51,517 bases of DNA. Origin: Temnopleurus reevesii. Its lineage: Eukaryota; Echinodermata; Echinoidea; Temnopleuroida; Temnopleuridae. A program made the position numbers and the translations under genes. Below are positions 13,181-25,400 of the stretch, piece by piece. The stretch lies in contig BQKZ01000366.1 of assembly GCA_036244855.1 (NCBI GenBank), forward strand, positions 47,195-98,711. The letters are read 5' to 3'. The stretch's first letter is position 1. Each line of letters opens with the position of its first letter. Under the pieces are notes generated by a model. It was not told where the DNA came from, searched no databases, and saw nothing but the letters and a program-made list of their open reading frames with translations.

Positions 13181-13861
13181 TTAAGCTTGGGGAGATTCCG
13201 CAGATGTCTTAATTTCTCTGAAAAATTGAGCTTGTACACAAAAAAAGAAGAATATACACTGAAAAAAATCCTGTTTAATTTTGGCACAATCCATTTTTTT
13301 AGGGGGCATGGAACTCTTTGAAACCATTAAGGATGTTTTTATATCCTCTTATTTCTATAGCGATTTTCAAGTTTTCCCCCTAAACCTCGAGCTCGGGTAA
13401 ATTACACAAATTTATGAGATTAAGTTCAATACCAATGATACTATCATAATTTCTCTGAAACAATGGGCTGTTATGGAAAATAAACACTAAAAAAATTAGT
13501 TACCGTTATTTTTTTCATACCTTATGCTCCTTGGGGCTTGAACAGTGAGCAGAAGGGACGAAGAAACTGGACATAATGAACCCCTTCATTCCAACCTTTA
13601 TAATAGCTTCGTGATCACTCAATGGAATAGCTTCCCTATTTATTCACTGAACTGGTTTGACACTATTTAACAATTCTTCACAGAATAAAGAGGAAAGGAT
13701 TTATTTGTGTGTCCATCTACAGTGTAGCCCTTGCCAATGCTTGGATGGAAGTTATATTCTTTGTCCAAATCCATTGTCCCTTATGCTCACAGTGTTGGGA
13801 ACATTTTTAAACCAATGAGGATGTTGTGGTCAGAGTAAATATTGCAGTGAATTGACTTTAA

Positions 13862-14447
13862 AGGTAGAATACTTCTTTTGCAGCCTAAAATTTGACTTTC
13901 CAAGATTGTTGTGTTATGTTGAAGAGTACTAAATGTTAGAACTTATCACCAATGACTTTGACTTTGACTTTCCAAGATTGTTGTGTTATGTTGAAGAGTA
14001 CTAAATGTTAGAACTTATCACCAATCAATTAAGCACAAAGATTGGTCTTGATAGGCGCAGTTATAGTTATTCCAATAATAATTCTTCTATTCGGTTCTCG
14101 AACTAATGGACCGTGCGTTCAAAATTCAAATTAGCCGTTGGCCCCTCTTTGACCAATAGCGCAAGAGTCTCTTTTAGTGCGTATTCCGCGTGGTGTGGCA
14201 GTGTATTGAAGTGCACACTGTATGTGCTCTTACAATGTTTTGTGTGTGTGTGGTACTGTAATATGCTGGGAGTATCGCGAAACCGTTGGTGTCAAGATGA
14301 ATATGATAGAATAGATTTTTATTTGAATTAAATATTCTGGACTACATTCGACCAAGATACTTCATAGAGGTTATTATTTTGGCATATCCGAGGTACATAA
14401 CAAGTTGTAAGCAAAACCGTAATGTGTGCAAATGTAGTTTTCTCCCA
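13862..14447. mobile_element. TTAA-type non-autonomous transposon, copy 2
   Basis: Flanked by TTAA at 13858-13861 and 14448-14451. Ends AGGTAGAATACTTCTTTTGC and the complement of TGGGAGAAAACTACATTTGC form imperfect terminal repeats (about 16 of 20). A TTAA target is characteristic of piggyBac-group elements. About 72 bases at 13891-13962 are duplicated immediately downstream, with TTTGAC repeats at the junction. Sister array units give the empty site. Confidence 0.82.
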
Positions 14448-14600
14448 TTAAACATCCTCCTATTTCTATAGTCATTAAAAAGTTAGGAATATTAACCATT
14501 TTCAGCAATAATACTGTCCTATTTTCTGTGAAATATTGAACTTATGCAAAAGAATGAGATACACTAAAAACGATTAGTGGTTAAATTTCAACATGATTCA

Positions 14601-15924
14601 TATTTGTATTGGCCTCGGAAAAAAATTACCTTGTGTCTGTAATGGATTTATGACTTTATGTCGGACCAAATTTCGGTCAGAAACGTGATTTTGTGTACAA
14701 AGTCAATGTAAATTGTGATTTCAGTCCAAATTCATAAAGATGTAGTCATTTTCAATATTTTGGGTTGAAATCAATTCATTTTAGCATACATATGCTTAAA
14801 AAATGTTCTGCAATAAATTTCATCCAAAAAATAATAGAAAACAAAAGGTAAAAAAAAACAAAGAAATACATAAGAAATTCATAAAACAATAAAACAATAA
14901 GAAATACCTTGTCATACCAAATTTTTTTTCCAAGTAATATTGTGAGGAATGATATAGTGAATATTCAAACCAAAAAAGAGCTTTCTAGGAGCTACAATGA
15001 GTGAAATAGAACAGAATTTAAGATTTCATGCATAAATTTGCATGATTAATCATTCAAAAATAGAAATCATGAATTTTCAGTAAATTAAACTCTACAGTCA
15101 TGTAGTTTACACTCTACACTCTGCGCATGCAAAATTTCACGGCGATCGCGCTATCCGCGGCCGAGATCTGAAGGGGGGGGTCAAATTGACCCCCCCCCCC
15201 CCAGTATAAACTTGGTATGAAAAAGCCCAGTTAAAATAGGGTTAAATGACACTGAGCTGGCAGTTGATAGCTTTGTGAGGCAAAAGAAGAACAAATGTTA
15301 AAATGCCCCAGAATGACTTTTTAAAAAGAATTTTTTTAGGTTGTCCAGAAATGTTTTTATTTACTTTTTTTTTCAAATTTTGAATAAATATTGAAAAAAT
15401 AAGACTTAGAATTGAGTAAAATGCACTCAAATTTCTGAAAATGACTTAACATGACTGTTTTATTTCACCTGTTTTTCGTGTCATGTTTTCCTATAATTAA
15501 GGAATTTAGGCCGAGAAATTAAAAATAAGGAAATCAACTCTAAGTTAATTCCAGTATTTAGGTAAAACCCCAGATGCTGTCCCATATCCACCACAGATCG
15601 ATTCCCCTTATTTTCTCAAATTATATTTCAACAATTAATGCTCTACATGTACTGTACATTATACCCAAATGTAAATATTTACTTGTAATGCCTATCAAAA
15701 TATTGGAACATATGCTTCTGATTGTTGATTAATAAGTTGTGTGTACATTGAACTTCCCTTGGAAAGAATAGTGGAAAAACATGAATTGTTTACCCAAGTC
15801 AAACAGTATGCAAAACTGTAAACATTGTAAACCTTTCTGGAAAGTTCATGCGAATTTGTGCCATATGGTATCTAGCAAGCAGTTGGCTTGATGACAGCAT
15901 TGGGATTTATTCGATCAGACCGCA
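14601..15924. other. Non-coding stretch with a G8/C13 palindrome
   Basis: No gene recognised. At 15173-15202, G8, a short TCAAATTGA spacer and C13 form a snap-back structure. It is preceded by a GC-rich segment (GGCGATCGCGCTATCCGCGG) and is probably part of an older repeat. Confidence 0.5.
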
Positions 15925-16206
15925 ATAATAATAGCATAAAAACATGCCATCTCTCTAGTCACCTATTCAGAGGCGCAAAACAAATTGTCTAATATTATTA
16001 TCCAGCCATAGCATAGCTGCCAAGTAGGTGCTTTTGCATTTTAAGGAATAAATTCCTGCCGATACCCATTCACCTCACCTGGGTTGAGTGCAGCACAATG
16101 TGGATAAATTTCTTGCTGAAGAAAATTGACGCCATGGGTGAGATTTGAACCCACGACCCTCCGGTTGACAGGCGAGAGTCAGAACCACTACACCACAATG
16201 CCTCCA
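15925..16206 (-). mobile_element. tRNA-headed SINE, tail type A
   Basis: Read on the minus strand: a tRNA-like head with degenerate A and B boxes, then the shared core (ACATTGTGCTGCACTCAACC, AGGTGAGGTGAATGGGTA), then a tail containing GGTGACTAGAGAGATGGC. The anticodon-loop position reads CTGTCAA, like tRNA-Asp. The (TTA)-like tail is short. Confidence 0.82.
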
Positions 16207-16549
16207 CATAATTACCAATATCAAATGCTTGTAGGGTACTCAGTACAGCCCCATATGTCCGAATGCCAAGGGCAAGAAAATTGAGCCACTGGTTAAGTAA
16301 ATGAAATTATCACATGCCCACATGGGCAAGAAATGGTAAAATTTAAAGTACATGGCCTGTATTCTGAGGTTTAACTTAAACTAGATATTCATTCTCATTT
16401 AGACCATAAATAACATTATTATTATCATCATTGTTATTATTATCATTATTATTATTATCATTATTGTTATCAACATTATCAAGGTTTATAATTCATGCAA
16501 TGTTTAATTTCTTGAAAAGAAGATCAAATGAAAAAAACTATGGAGCTTA
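16207..16549. repeat. (ATT/ATC)n microsatellite region
   Basis: Mostly unassigned sequence followed by a simple repeat of ATT, ATC and GTT triplets at about 16415-16480. Confidence 0.7.
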
Positions 16550-17055
16550 AAGCCCAAGTATAGTTTTGGTAAAGTTTAAGAAATGTGAATTTTGGGGATG
16601 TTTATCATGACATGTAATTCTTATACACATTTTGAGACCATAACATATTTTTTAAAGAACTGATTCTTTTGAAAATTTGAATTTGACCGTTAAACCATAT
16701 TTAGCGCCCTCTCTTGGTTATAGTATTATTGTGCTTGTTATCGAGCATATACAAAGTTATTTCCAAGATTTGACAATAGAATGATACAGAGATATACACA
16801 ACAATTACATTCTGAAATTTTCATCCAATTCTGAGCATGGGAAGTATAGTCCCGTATCAAGAAAGAAAATATTGAAATAGTGTGGTGCAGCACCACACTA
16901 AAAAATGTGCACATCTTAGGTTATAGCTTTTCCCAAACATTTTTCGCACAATCTTTTGTGCAATATATTTATGATACTATATTTCATTTCATATAGATTT
17001 GAAGACAAAATCTGGTGATAAAAATATTCGCTTTTACCAAAACTGTACTTGTCAT
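16550..17055. mobile_element. Inverted-repeat element (AAGTATAGTTTTGGTAAA ends)
   Basis: Left end AAGTATAGTTTTGGTAAAG matches the complement of the right end (AAGTACAGTTTTGGTAAAAG). The interior has a local palindrome TGTGGTGCAGCACCACA near 16880. A TTAA lies just left of the element but not clearly at the right. Confidence 0.65.
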
Positions 17056-18940
17056 CATCCGTCTTTTATTATAATCTGGGGAGAATTTTTCATTTCCTTT
17101 CCATCTACCAAAAATTATTCTGCAATTGTACATTGAAATTGCCATTATTTTACATTCAAATTCTGATTCAGGGAATAATTTAACTTTTCACATTTTGATT
17201 AGCAGTTTTAGACAAAGAGGAAATATTTCCATGCTTTACTATGTATTTCTATATGAAAAAGTTGCTAAATTGTGATATGATACCAGGAGATTTATTCCTT
17301 GTGATAGAAATGTTTTATTTCTTAAATTTCACCGTCATTCTTTTTATCTCAAAGAAGTACAATGTATGAACAAGAGTATACACATAGGAGGATAAATGCT
17401 GAGTTATGTCCATAGATTATGAGGATAATGGGAAAGATAAAATAATATAGTTGCTTTTTCAAAATAGTTTATGGTATTTAATTCATGATAATTTGTATCC
17501 AAGAAAATAATTATTCATCCACCTAATCAGAATACCAAAGTTTAAAAAAACCTAGTAGAAAATAATGTTGCTGGCAGGTAAATATTCTCATTGTTGTGTT
17601 TTATGGTATTTTGCAAAAGCGCTGAGCATGACTTTGAAATATCCATTCTCATTATCAACATTCCAGGAACGTATTTGAATGCATTCAAACATTCAGCCGG
17701 GGGGAGGGGGGGGGGGGTTAAAATTTGCCACCTTTGCTTACTGCACGGTCCTAGGCACACATAGCTACATGATAAACATAATGAAATAGCTGCAGATGTC
17801 TCAATATTTTTCGATCCCAGTCTGCCATTTTGGAGGAAAATATGATGAAGGAGCTAGGCATTAACACATGAAAACAATGTGTCATTGGAGGCTGATGTAT
17901 TTTGGCTAGTTTTTTTGTTTTTCAACATGGCAGACAATTGGCATTACTGAAATAAATACACCATTTTTTTACATTCCTGATCCATTTATTGATGTATGAC
18001 TGAAGCGGATCAACAAACCTACTTGCCCATTTACCCGAGGCATTTTTCGAACTTACTTGCTCAAATAGATAAGTGGTAATTTTTTTACAGAGGCTATTAG
18101 TAGATCAAGACTTTGCAATAAATTAATTTGACTTTAATTATAGCTTTCTTTTGAATGATTATTTTTCCTAGCTGCATTCATTGTAAGTTTTGACATAAGC
18201 TTTAGCATGAGTTGTATTCAATGCCTGAATAAAGGTAGATCTGAGAAAATGCATCACTCGAAAATTCTGGCAAGCAACATTTCTTCATGGGCAAGTAAAC
18301 TTTCCAGTTACTTGCCCATTGGGCAAGCGATAAAAAGGAAGTTTGTTGAGGCTTGGTCTATCTTAAGGGGATCTACATGTATATACCCCGTTGTAAGTGA
18401 CTTTGTGACTGCACCTTTATCAAGGTGCCAGGTTTAAACAATTGTTTGAGGAAGTTCAGGTTTTTAATTCAGGGTTATTCATGTCTTCATTGAGAGAATG
18501 TTTATATTATGAATGTTGTTTCCATGACTGTGCAAAACCATTTAATGTATTAAGCTAGCTGCAGAATAGCCTTAGGCAAATAGTGGCTTTGATAATTTGT
18601 TCTGCGATTCTCTTTTCTTTGTATTGTCATGTTATTTTGGGAGATCATCACAAAAGCAAAATTTGCTTTGTTCCCTCAACGACTAGAAATTGTCCATATA
18701 TGGGGAGAGAAGTTGAATGAATTTCCCATATTTGGCTTTGATAAAGAGTAGGGCACAGTAAAGAGGGTAAAGTTTCTAGACCTTATTTAGTGAGCAATGC
18801 GCTGCCCTTTAGAATTTTGAATACCGTAGAGTGGGATGAAAATGATTGCTACGGTAAGGTGATATAAAACTTTGACAAACTTTGATCTGGTTATATATTT
18901 CTTATGTATATTCACATATTGTAAACCAATTAAAAAACCA
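17056..18940. other. Non-coding stretch
   Basis: No gene recognised. The segment at about 17197-17300 (ACAAAGAGGAAATATTT, TGATACCAGGAGA) is related to the intron 3 duplication at 22,575-22,880. A long poly-G tract lies near 17700-17717. Confidence 0.5.
18263..18355. repeat. Dispersed repeat, copy 2
   Basis: Partner of 3975-4065. The 76-residue open frame crossing it (18207-18437) has no domain signal and is not called as a gene. Confidence 0.6.
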
Positions 18941-19086
18941 GGGCCCCATTGCACAAAAATGTATGTTTAAATGCACGTCAGAAAATTAAATGCAAGTCAA
19001 TTTTCAACCAATCTGGAGCGCGAATATAGGACTTGCATTTAATTTTGACAGTTCGGTTAAAATGCATTTTTTATGCAATTGGGCCC
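18941..19086. mobile_element. GGGCCC-end foldback MITE upstream of exon 1
   Basis: Left end GGGCCCCATTGCACAAAAAT matches the complement of the right end (GGGCCCAATTGCATAAAAAA). The inner arms share AAATGCAAGTC-type sequence. It lies 184 bases before the start codon, so it may be within the promoter or 5' UTR region. Confidence 0.8.
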
Positions 19087-19269
19087 AAGTTTCTGAGAAT
19101 AATGATGCATTAAAATAGATCTCCATGTTGATCAGTGCCAAGATGTGGTCATAGAATAACTTCCATTCACATTTCTTTATTCATACATAGAATCATGAGG
19201 GGGTGCAATCCAGGAACATCATGAACTGAAAGGCAATATTTGATCAAGCATCCATGCCAGCTGATCGCC

Positions 19270-19403
19270 ATGGTAACCTTGATCGAGGCTGCCAAGACTG
19301 GTAACCTCACCCAGGTGCATCGGATCCTCCTCATTGGGCGGACTGATATCAACTGCAGGGACAGCGAGAAGAAAGGAACACCACTCTTCTGGGCTGCCAA
19401 TGG
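19270..19403 (+). CDS. Coding exon 1: start codon and first ankyrin repeat
   Basis: Encodes residues 1-44 plus two bases of codon 45. The ATG at 19270 sits in a strong Kozak context (gccATGG), and the frame is closed upstream by a TGA at about 19223, so this is the first usable start. The peptide opens MVTLIEAAKTGNL, a typical N-terminal capping ankyrin helix, and ends in TPLFWAANG, the start of the next repeat, which exon 2 continues. The donor is at 19404 (GTAAGT, near consensus). An AG at 19189-19190 after a T-rich stretch could be an acceptor for an upstream 5' UTR exon. An earlier ATG at 19254 is out of frame. Confidence 0.85.
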
Positions 19404-22400
19404 GTAAGTGTACCTAAATGCTAATGCCCTTTACCCTTGATCAGGGGTACCAAAATCTATAGAAATTGTTAAAATTTGATTGGAACAAGTATGCACCACG
19501 AAAATAGTTTAGAGGTTATTTGGAACAGGAAGGTGCCACAAAACACCCATATGACAATGGGTAAGTTAACCCAAACGCAGGTGTCCTTAACACCTCATTA
19601 GGGGTACCGAAATCTATTGATATTGTTTAAATATTATTTTGAATACAATTTTGCCATGAAACACCCATATGACAATGGGTAAGTGTACCTAAACACAGGT
19701 GCCCTTTACCATTGATCAGGGGTACCAAAATGTATATAATAACAATACGTAGGCAAGCCTACTCAATGCAGGTTCCCATTACCATTGATCAGGGTTACCA
19801 ACATTTTTTAAATTGTTATTTTTAGAAAGTTATTTGGAACACATGGGTGCCGTGAAACACCCATATGAGAATAGGTTAACATACCTAAACGCAGGTGCCC
19901 TTTACCCTTAATTTGGGGTACCAAAATCTATTTAAAAAGTGAACATTTGGAACGCAAAAGTGCAATGAAACACCGAGATGACCATGCCAGGTGCCCATTT
20001 ACCTTGATGAGGGGTACCAAAATCTATGGAATTAAAAAAAAAAGTTGTTTGGAACACAATGGTGCCACGATAAAACCATATGACAATGGGTAAGTGTATC
20101 CAAACACAGGGGCCTTTTACCCTTGATCAGGGGTACCAAAATCTATAGAAATTGTTGAAAAGTTATTTGAACAATGATATCACTCAACAATGATTTTTCA
20201 TGCACATTCACAACTTTTGGTCATGTGTTACGACATATGTATCCATTTCTCTGCTAGCATTCTTTCTCTTTTAAAAAACCCTCCTGCGACCCTTACATGC
20301 AAATAAAACTTTTTTTCATCAATGAATGCATGTACATAAATGAGTGCAGATACATTTATTGATTCAACATTTCGAAAATTAAACAAAAATCCATTGGTAT
20401 ATTGAAAAAAATATTGTTAAAAATGCTAAGTTATTTAGTTTACAACAGTCAATCACTATTTATTGTCTGATTTGCTTCAAACTCTTTTTTTTACCTGTTT
20501 ATCTGATTTTTCTGCTCTTCATCAAAGGAAGATTTTCTTTGGCCCAGACCCAGTCTTTAACGAGAAACAATTTGTTGACATATTGATAAGGTTACCCAAT
20601 AGTGCAAATATTTGATAAACAGGAAAAGAAAAAGGATCATTCAGGATGAGTTTCCTTATAAAGGAAATATTTGGACTGGAATTTCAATTAGATTACATGT
20701 TACAAATTCTCATTGGGGCATTTATTATCCTATTAGTGCCCAGATTTGATTTTGTATCACTTTTTTTAAAGATAAAAACGAGCATCTTATAAGGAACATA
20801 TGATACAGGTGTATATCAGACAACCTCACATATACAGTACCTTTAAACAGCGCAGTGAAATTGATCTAAGACAAAGTTTATTTGTGCAAAGGCAGCAAAG
20901 TAAAACAACATACATTACATGTATGTGTTGTTTTTTTAAATATTTATAATGACAAAATTTAAGGTTGAAAAATAGATATTTGAAAAAGTAAACCCCCTTT
21001 TATTTTCATTGGTTGTTCAGGGAAACTTTGGTTTTGTGTATACTATCAACTAGCAAATTATTTTTTCTGGCCTCAGATACATGTACATGTACCCTTTAAT
21101 ATTTTAATTATTGTCTTTGTGTTTGCTTTTATAGTGGACATGATGAGATAGTCACCATGTTGCTGGACAACGGAGCGGATAAAGAGATCGCTGTAAAATG
21201 GGGAATGACCCCTTTAATGGCTGCTGTCGATAGAAAATATCTTTTAACAGCCAAACTACTACTGGAAAGGTGAGAAATTCTCTCTTTTTATGCTTTATGG
21301 TTTAATCTTTTGACTTTATGATCTTGTCTATTCACTGGAAGTACTTGGTAGAAATGCCAACCTTTCCAAAATATGCATGAGGTAAAGATTAAAATGTGTT
21401 AAACGCAATAGCTGAATAAAAGTGAGAGCAAATGTGACAAAATAACCATACTCTCGGCCATATGGATTCATACATGTAAAGAAAGACTTAAATGAATATT
21501 AATAATAATAATAATACATAGCATTTAAACACGCCATCTCTCTAGTCACCTATTCAGAGGCGCGAGACAAATTATCTAATATTATTACCCGGCCGTAGCA
21601 TAGCTGCCAAGTAGGCGCTTCTGCATTTAGAAGAATAAATTCCTGCCGGTACCCATTCACCTCACCTGGGTTGAGTGCAGCACAATGTGGGTAAATTTCT
21701 TGCTGAAGGAAATTAACGCCCTGGGAGAGATTCGAACCACCGACCCTCTAGTTAAGATGCGAGAGTCCGAACCATTATTATGTGAAAATTCACCCAATGA
21801 ATATTTCCGGAATGGTTGGACTCTCAGTCTGATGTGGATTTCTATTTGAAAAGGCAGAAATGCAACAAAATATTTACTAAAAAGTGTAAATGCATGCCTA
21901 AATGTATGAAAGGATATGAAAGATTTCGTATATTAGTGAGAATATATGATTTTATATAATATAAAAAGTTGTTTAGGACTATATTTCACTCTTTTCCCCG
22001 AAGAGGTCTCTTCATTTTGATATAAATCCTTTTGATTAGAACTTGGTTGATTTTCATCAAGCTATTTCTTGACCTATGCATGACTTTATGCATGACTGGT
22101 GATCCATTCTTAGGTGTAAACTCAGTAGCATCATGGTTATCATTGAGTGCAGGAAAAGGTCACCTTTCGTGCATACATTCATGCTCTCCTCAACAAACAG
22201 CTGCATGAAACACAGCCCTGAATAAACACGGCCTTTGCATTTAGATGTCAAAACAAGCACCACCGATTATTCCATTTTCTTTCAGGGGGGCTAACATCAA
22301 TGCCCAGAGCCAGAGTGGGGACACTGCGCTACACCTTGCTGCCTACCGTGGCTCTAGCTCCCTCTGCAAGCTACTGATCCACTACGGAGCCAGCAAAAGT

Positions 22401-25400
22401 TTCTTGAATAACACCGGCAAGACACCTCAGCAAGGCGCAGAGGGTGCGGGGCACATGAATCTTGTAAAACTCCTGTCACCAGAGACTAACCATAAAGGTA
22501 AGCAGGGAATAACTCCTGTCAATGGAGACTACACATGCGGGACAGGAAATAATTTTGTTTGATTAGCGATTTTAAACAAAGAGGAAACATTTTCAACACT
22601 TTACTGTACACTTCTGCGTGAAAAAAAATTGCTAAACAAAACAGCTTTTGTGTAGTAATCATCCTAAAAATGAACAGCAAATTGTGATGTGATACCAGGA
22701 AAACTATTGCCTGCCTGTGTTGGAACATCTTGGAATGAAACAATTTCAACACTTTACTGTACACTTCTGCGTGACCAAAATTGCTATAAAACGAAACATA
22801 TTTTGTGTAGCAATCATGCTTAAAATGAAAAGCAAATTACGATACCAGGAACACCAGGAAAACTATTACCTGCCTGGGTTACTGGACCAATTGATACGAT
22901 TCTGTTATTTCTCATCTATGTCACCAAGTGGTTCGTCGCGAAATTCTATCAAATCCCCTCCATGAAATCCTACTTATGCCTCTTTACAGTTTATTTTATT
23001 TGATTTTTATTGATATTTATTGAATGTATTCTAATATCTAAAGTAGATATGAACCTATTACATGTGTATCCCATTGAATCAACCAATAAAATGCTTAAAA
23101 AAACAACTTAAACCTGGTGCAAAAGGAGGGGTTGCGCTAAATTTGACCCTAAATGTGTTTGATTCAATCCGCACACAAAAATGGTCCATTTAATGCCCCC
23201 TTGTCTGGCAATTACTCACAAATTTAACCTTATCCATGGTTATTGGTGGGTTATCACTGGTATAAAATGAAATGACCTTTGAAAATTCTAACAATTGTGC
23301 TTCAAATTTTTATATTGAATTGAATTGAATTTATTTCCTTTTTCATATACCCAATCAATACAAAATAACATGACAACTGAAAAAAATTAAAGGAGGCGAG
23401 TACCCTGGAAGCATAGCTTGTGTTGGGATCGCCTTAATAACAAACAAAGTGAAGCAAAATTATCTTTTTAAAGAAGAGTACAGAACATAAATTAGTATAT
23501 AGTATAAATTAGTATATATTTTCTTCTGCAATAGCTAGATGTAACAGCTAGATTATTAGATCTATGTAAATGCCATCCAGAGGGGCTATTATTTGTGCCA
23601 GTGTATTGATCTTTTCTATTCTTAAGATAATTATGTTGCATTATTTTGTAAGGTAGGAGATTTAATTGAACAGGCCACCAGCTAATGGATTCCAAACAAA
23701 AGAAAATGTACTTAAGAGTTTTTTTTGTATACTACCTAAACATAATAGTAACACCCGTAGAGACCCATAGTTACGCAAATTTTCAAATTAAATTTACAAG
23801 AGGTTGAATGAAAAAAAGTATTACATTTTGCTGAGTCACTTTTGAAATCAGGCCTACTGTATGTGATCTTCACAGTGGTTTTATTCTTGCTTATTTTGAT
23901 TTCATAAATTTTCTAAATTTTACATTATTTGAATGTCCATTGACTTGCATTCAAAGATCATTCAAAAGCATGAAGATGAAATTTAAGTATGGTAACATAT
24001 TGGCATGAACAGAATAAGTGGAGTATCTAGATGTTTTTTCGTAGTTGGTTGAGAGAGGGCGCTATGCTTGTTTGATTGACAGTGCATTTGTACAAAAGGA
24101 CAAATCTTGTTTATGGTTATGAGTAGTTATGGGTTATTATGCTGATCAGAACGAATGTGAGATAATAATGTATTTAATCTTTTTCTTTTCTTGACCCCCT
24201 CCCCACCAAAGAAATAAAATAAAAGGAAACAAACACATTAATACACAAAAGTTGAGTTATTGTTTTCAATTCACATAAAAGGTTAAAGAGTGTAAACAAA
24301 AAAAGCAGACTGACAGTCTCCAAAGTAATTGATTTCATAAAATATTTTCCCCAAAACTGTATTAAAAAATTATGCTCTTTGCCTCATTGAAAATGTTTAT
24401 TTGACCTTTACCTTCATTCCAACTGACCCATAATCCTTTGAAAAATATTAAAAATTTCCTGGGAGTAGCCCTCCAAAGGGACTGCTAATAAAAATTGATT
24501 TCACTTGAATACGCCTAGCCACACAATAGCCAATTTTTTTTCACAATAAAGTTGTTTTGATAAAATTATTTGTTTTTTTGTGACATACACTAATAGAGAT
24601 GTATTATGAGAATTTAAATTATTTTGCAATAATTAAAAAATAGTTTACTTTCACAAATAACTAATTTACATTTTTGCCAACAATAAAGCTTTTTCTCAAT
24701 GTCAAACTTTGCATCTTCAGTGTAACCATTTTAATACCCATAGTCTTGTTATAATGCTTAAGAGGAACCAAGAATTGATCTGCAAGTGAAACTATTCACA
24801 AAGTAGCTTTAATGAATAAACAGAAGCCTTTTTCTGGACAATAACATTAATCCACTTTTTTTTCACATTGAAGCTGTCTGCCGCAGCTCATCTCTTCCAT
24901 CTGCTCATCGCACCCAACACCCCACCCCAGATGCATGGAGGGAACCGAGGGTAGCCAGCGAGATTGACGATTCTCCGTTTGTCGACGACGATGAGGAGTG
25001 GAACAGTTTACAGAAGAAGCTTTCCAAGCCTCCGTTGCAGCATCCTATGTCTATGGCTGTCAGGTGAGTGAAATGCTGAGTGTGCTGGTGTGCGCCGGGC
25101 TAAAGTCAGAGTAATAATGCCAAGCGCCTTGAACACTCCGCAGAGTGGATACGTGCGCTATATGAATTACATCTATTATCATTCTTGTTGTTGTTGTTTA
25201 TAGCCATGTCAGGACAGTTTCCATGTTTACAACCTCTCAAGGACAACTCGCACTGTTTATACATAAATATGCCAAGATCTGAAATCTCAGAAATTAACTA
25301 TGAAATGAAGGTTGCCCACGTCAATGCTTGGTAGAAATAATCTGTCTGATGGAAAATGCACCAAGTTGATCCTAAAATGGGAGCTCTTAAAAGAGGAATA

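Larger units (their letters stand above)
11330..14600. repeat. Interrupted tandem array, base period about 240 bases
   Basis: Units share AATGAGGATGTTTTGG, CATCCTCTTATTTCTATAG, GGGTAGATTCCGCA and CACTGAAAAAAATCCTGCTT. The GAGGATGTT landmark falls near 11379, 11621, 11857, 12097, 12597, 13324 and 13814. A longer composite unit of about 490-500 bases (with CACTCAATGGAAT and ACAGAATAAAGAGGAAAG) appears twice. Subtracting the two elements inserted between 12597 and 13324 restores a spacing of about 230 bases. The open frame at 11204-11545 is repeat sequence. Confidence 0.88.

Noticed and set aside
24886..24890. Alternative acceptor 13 bases into exon 4
   Set aside because: In the phase set by exon 3 it leads to a stop within about 20 codons.
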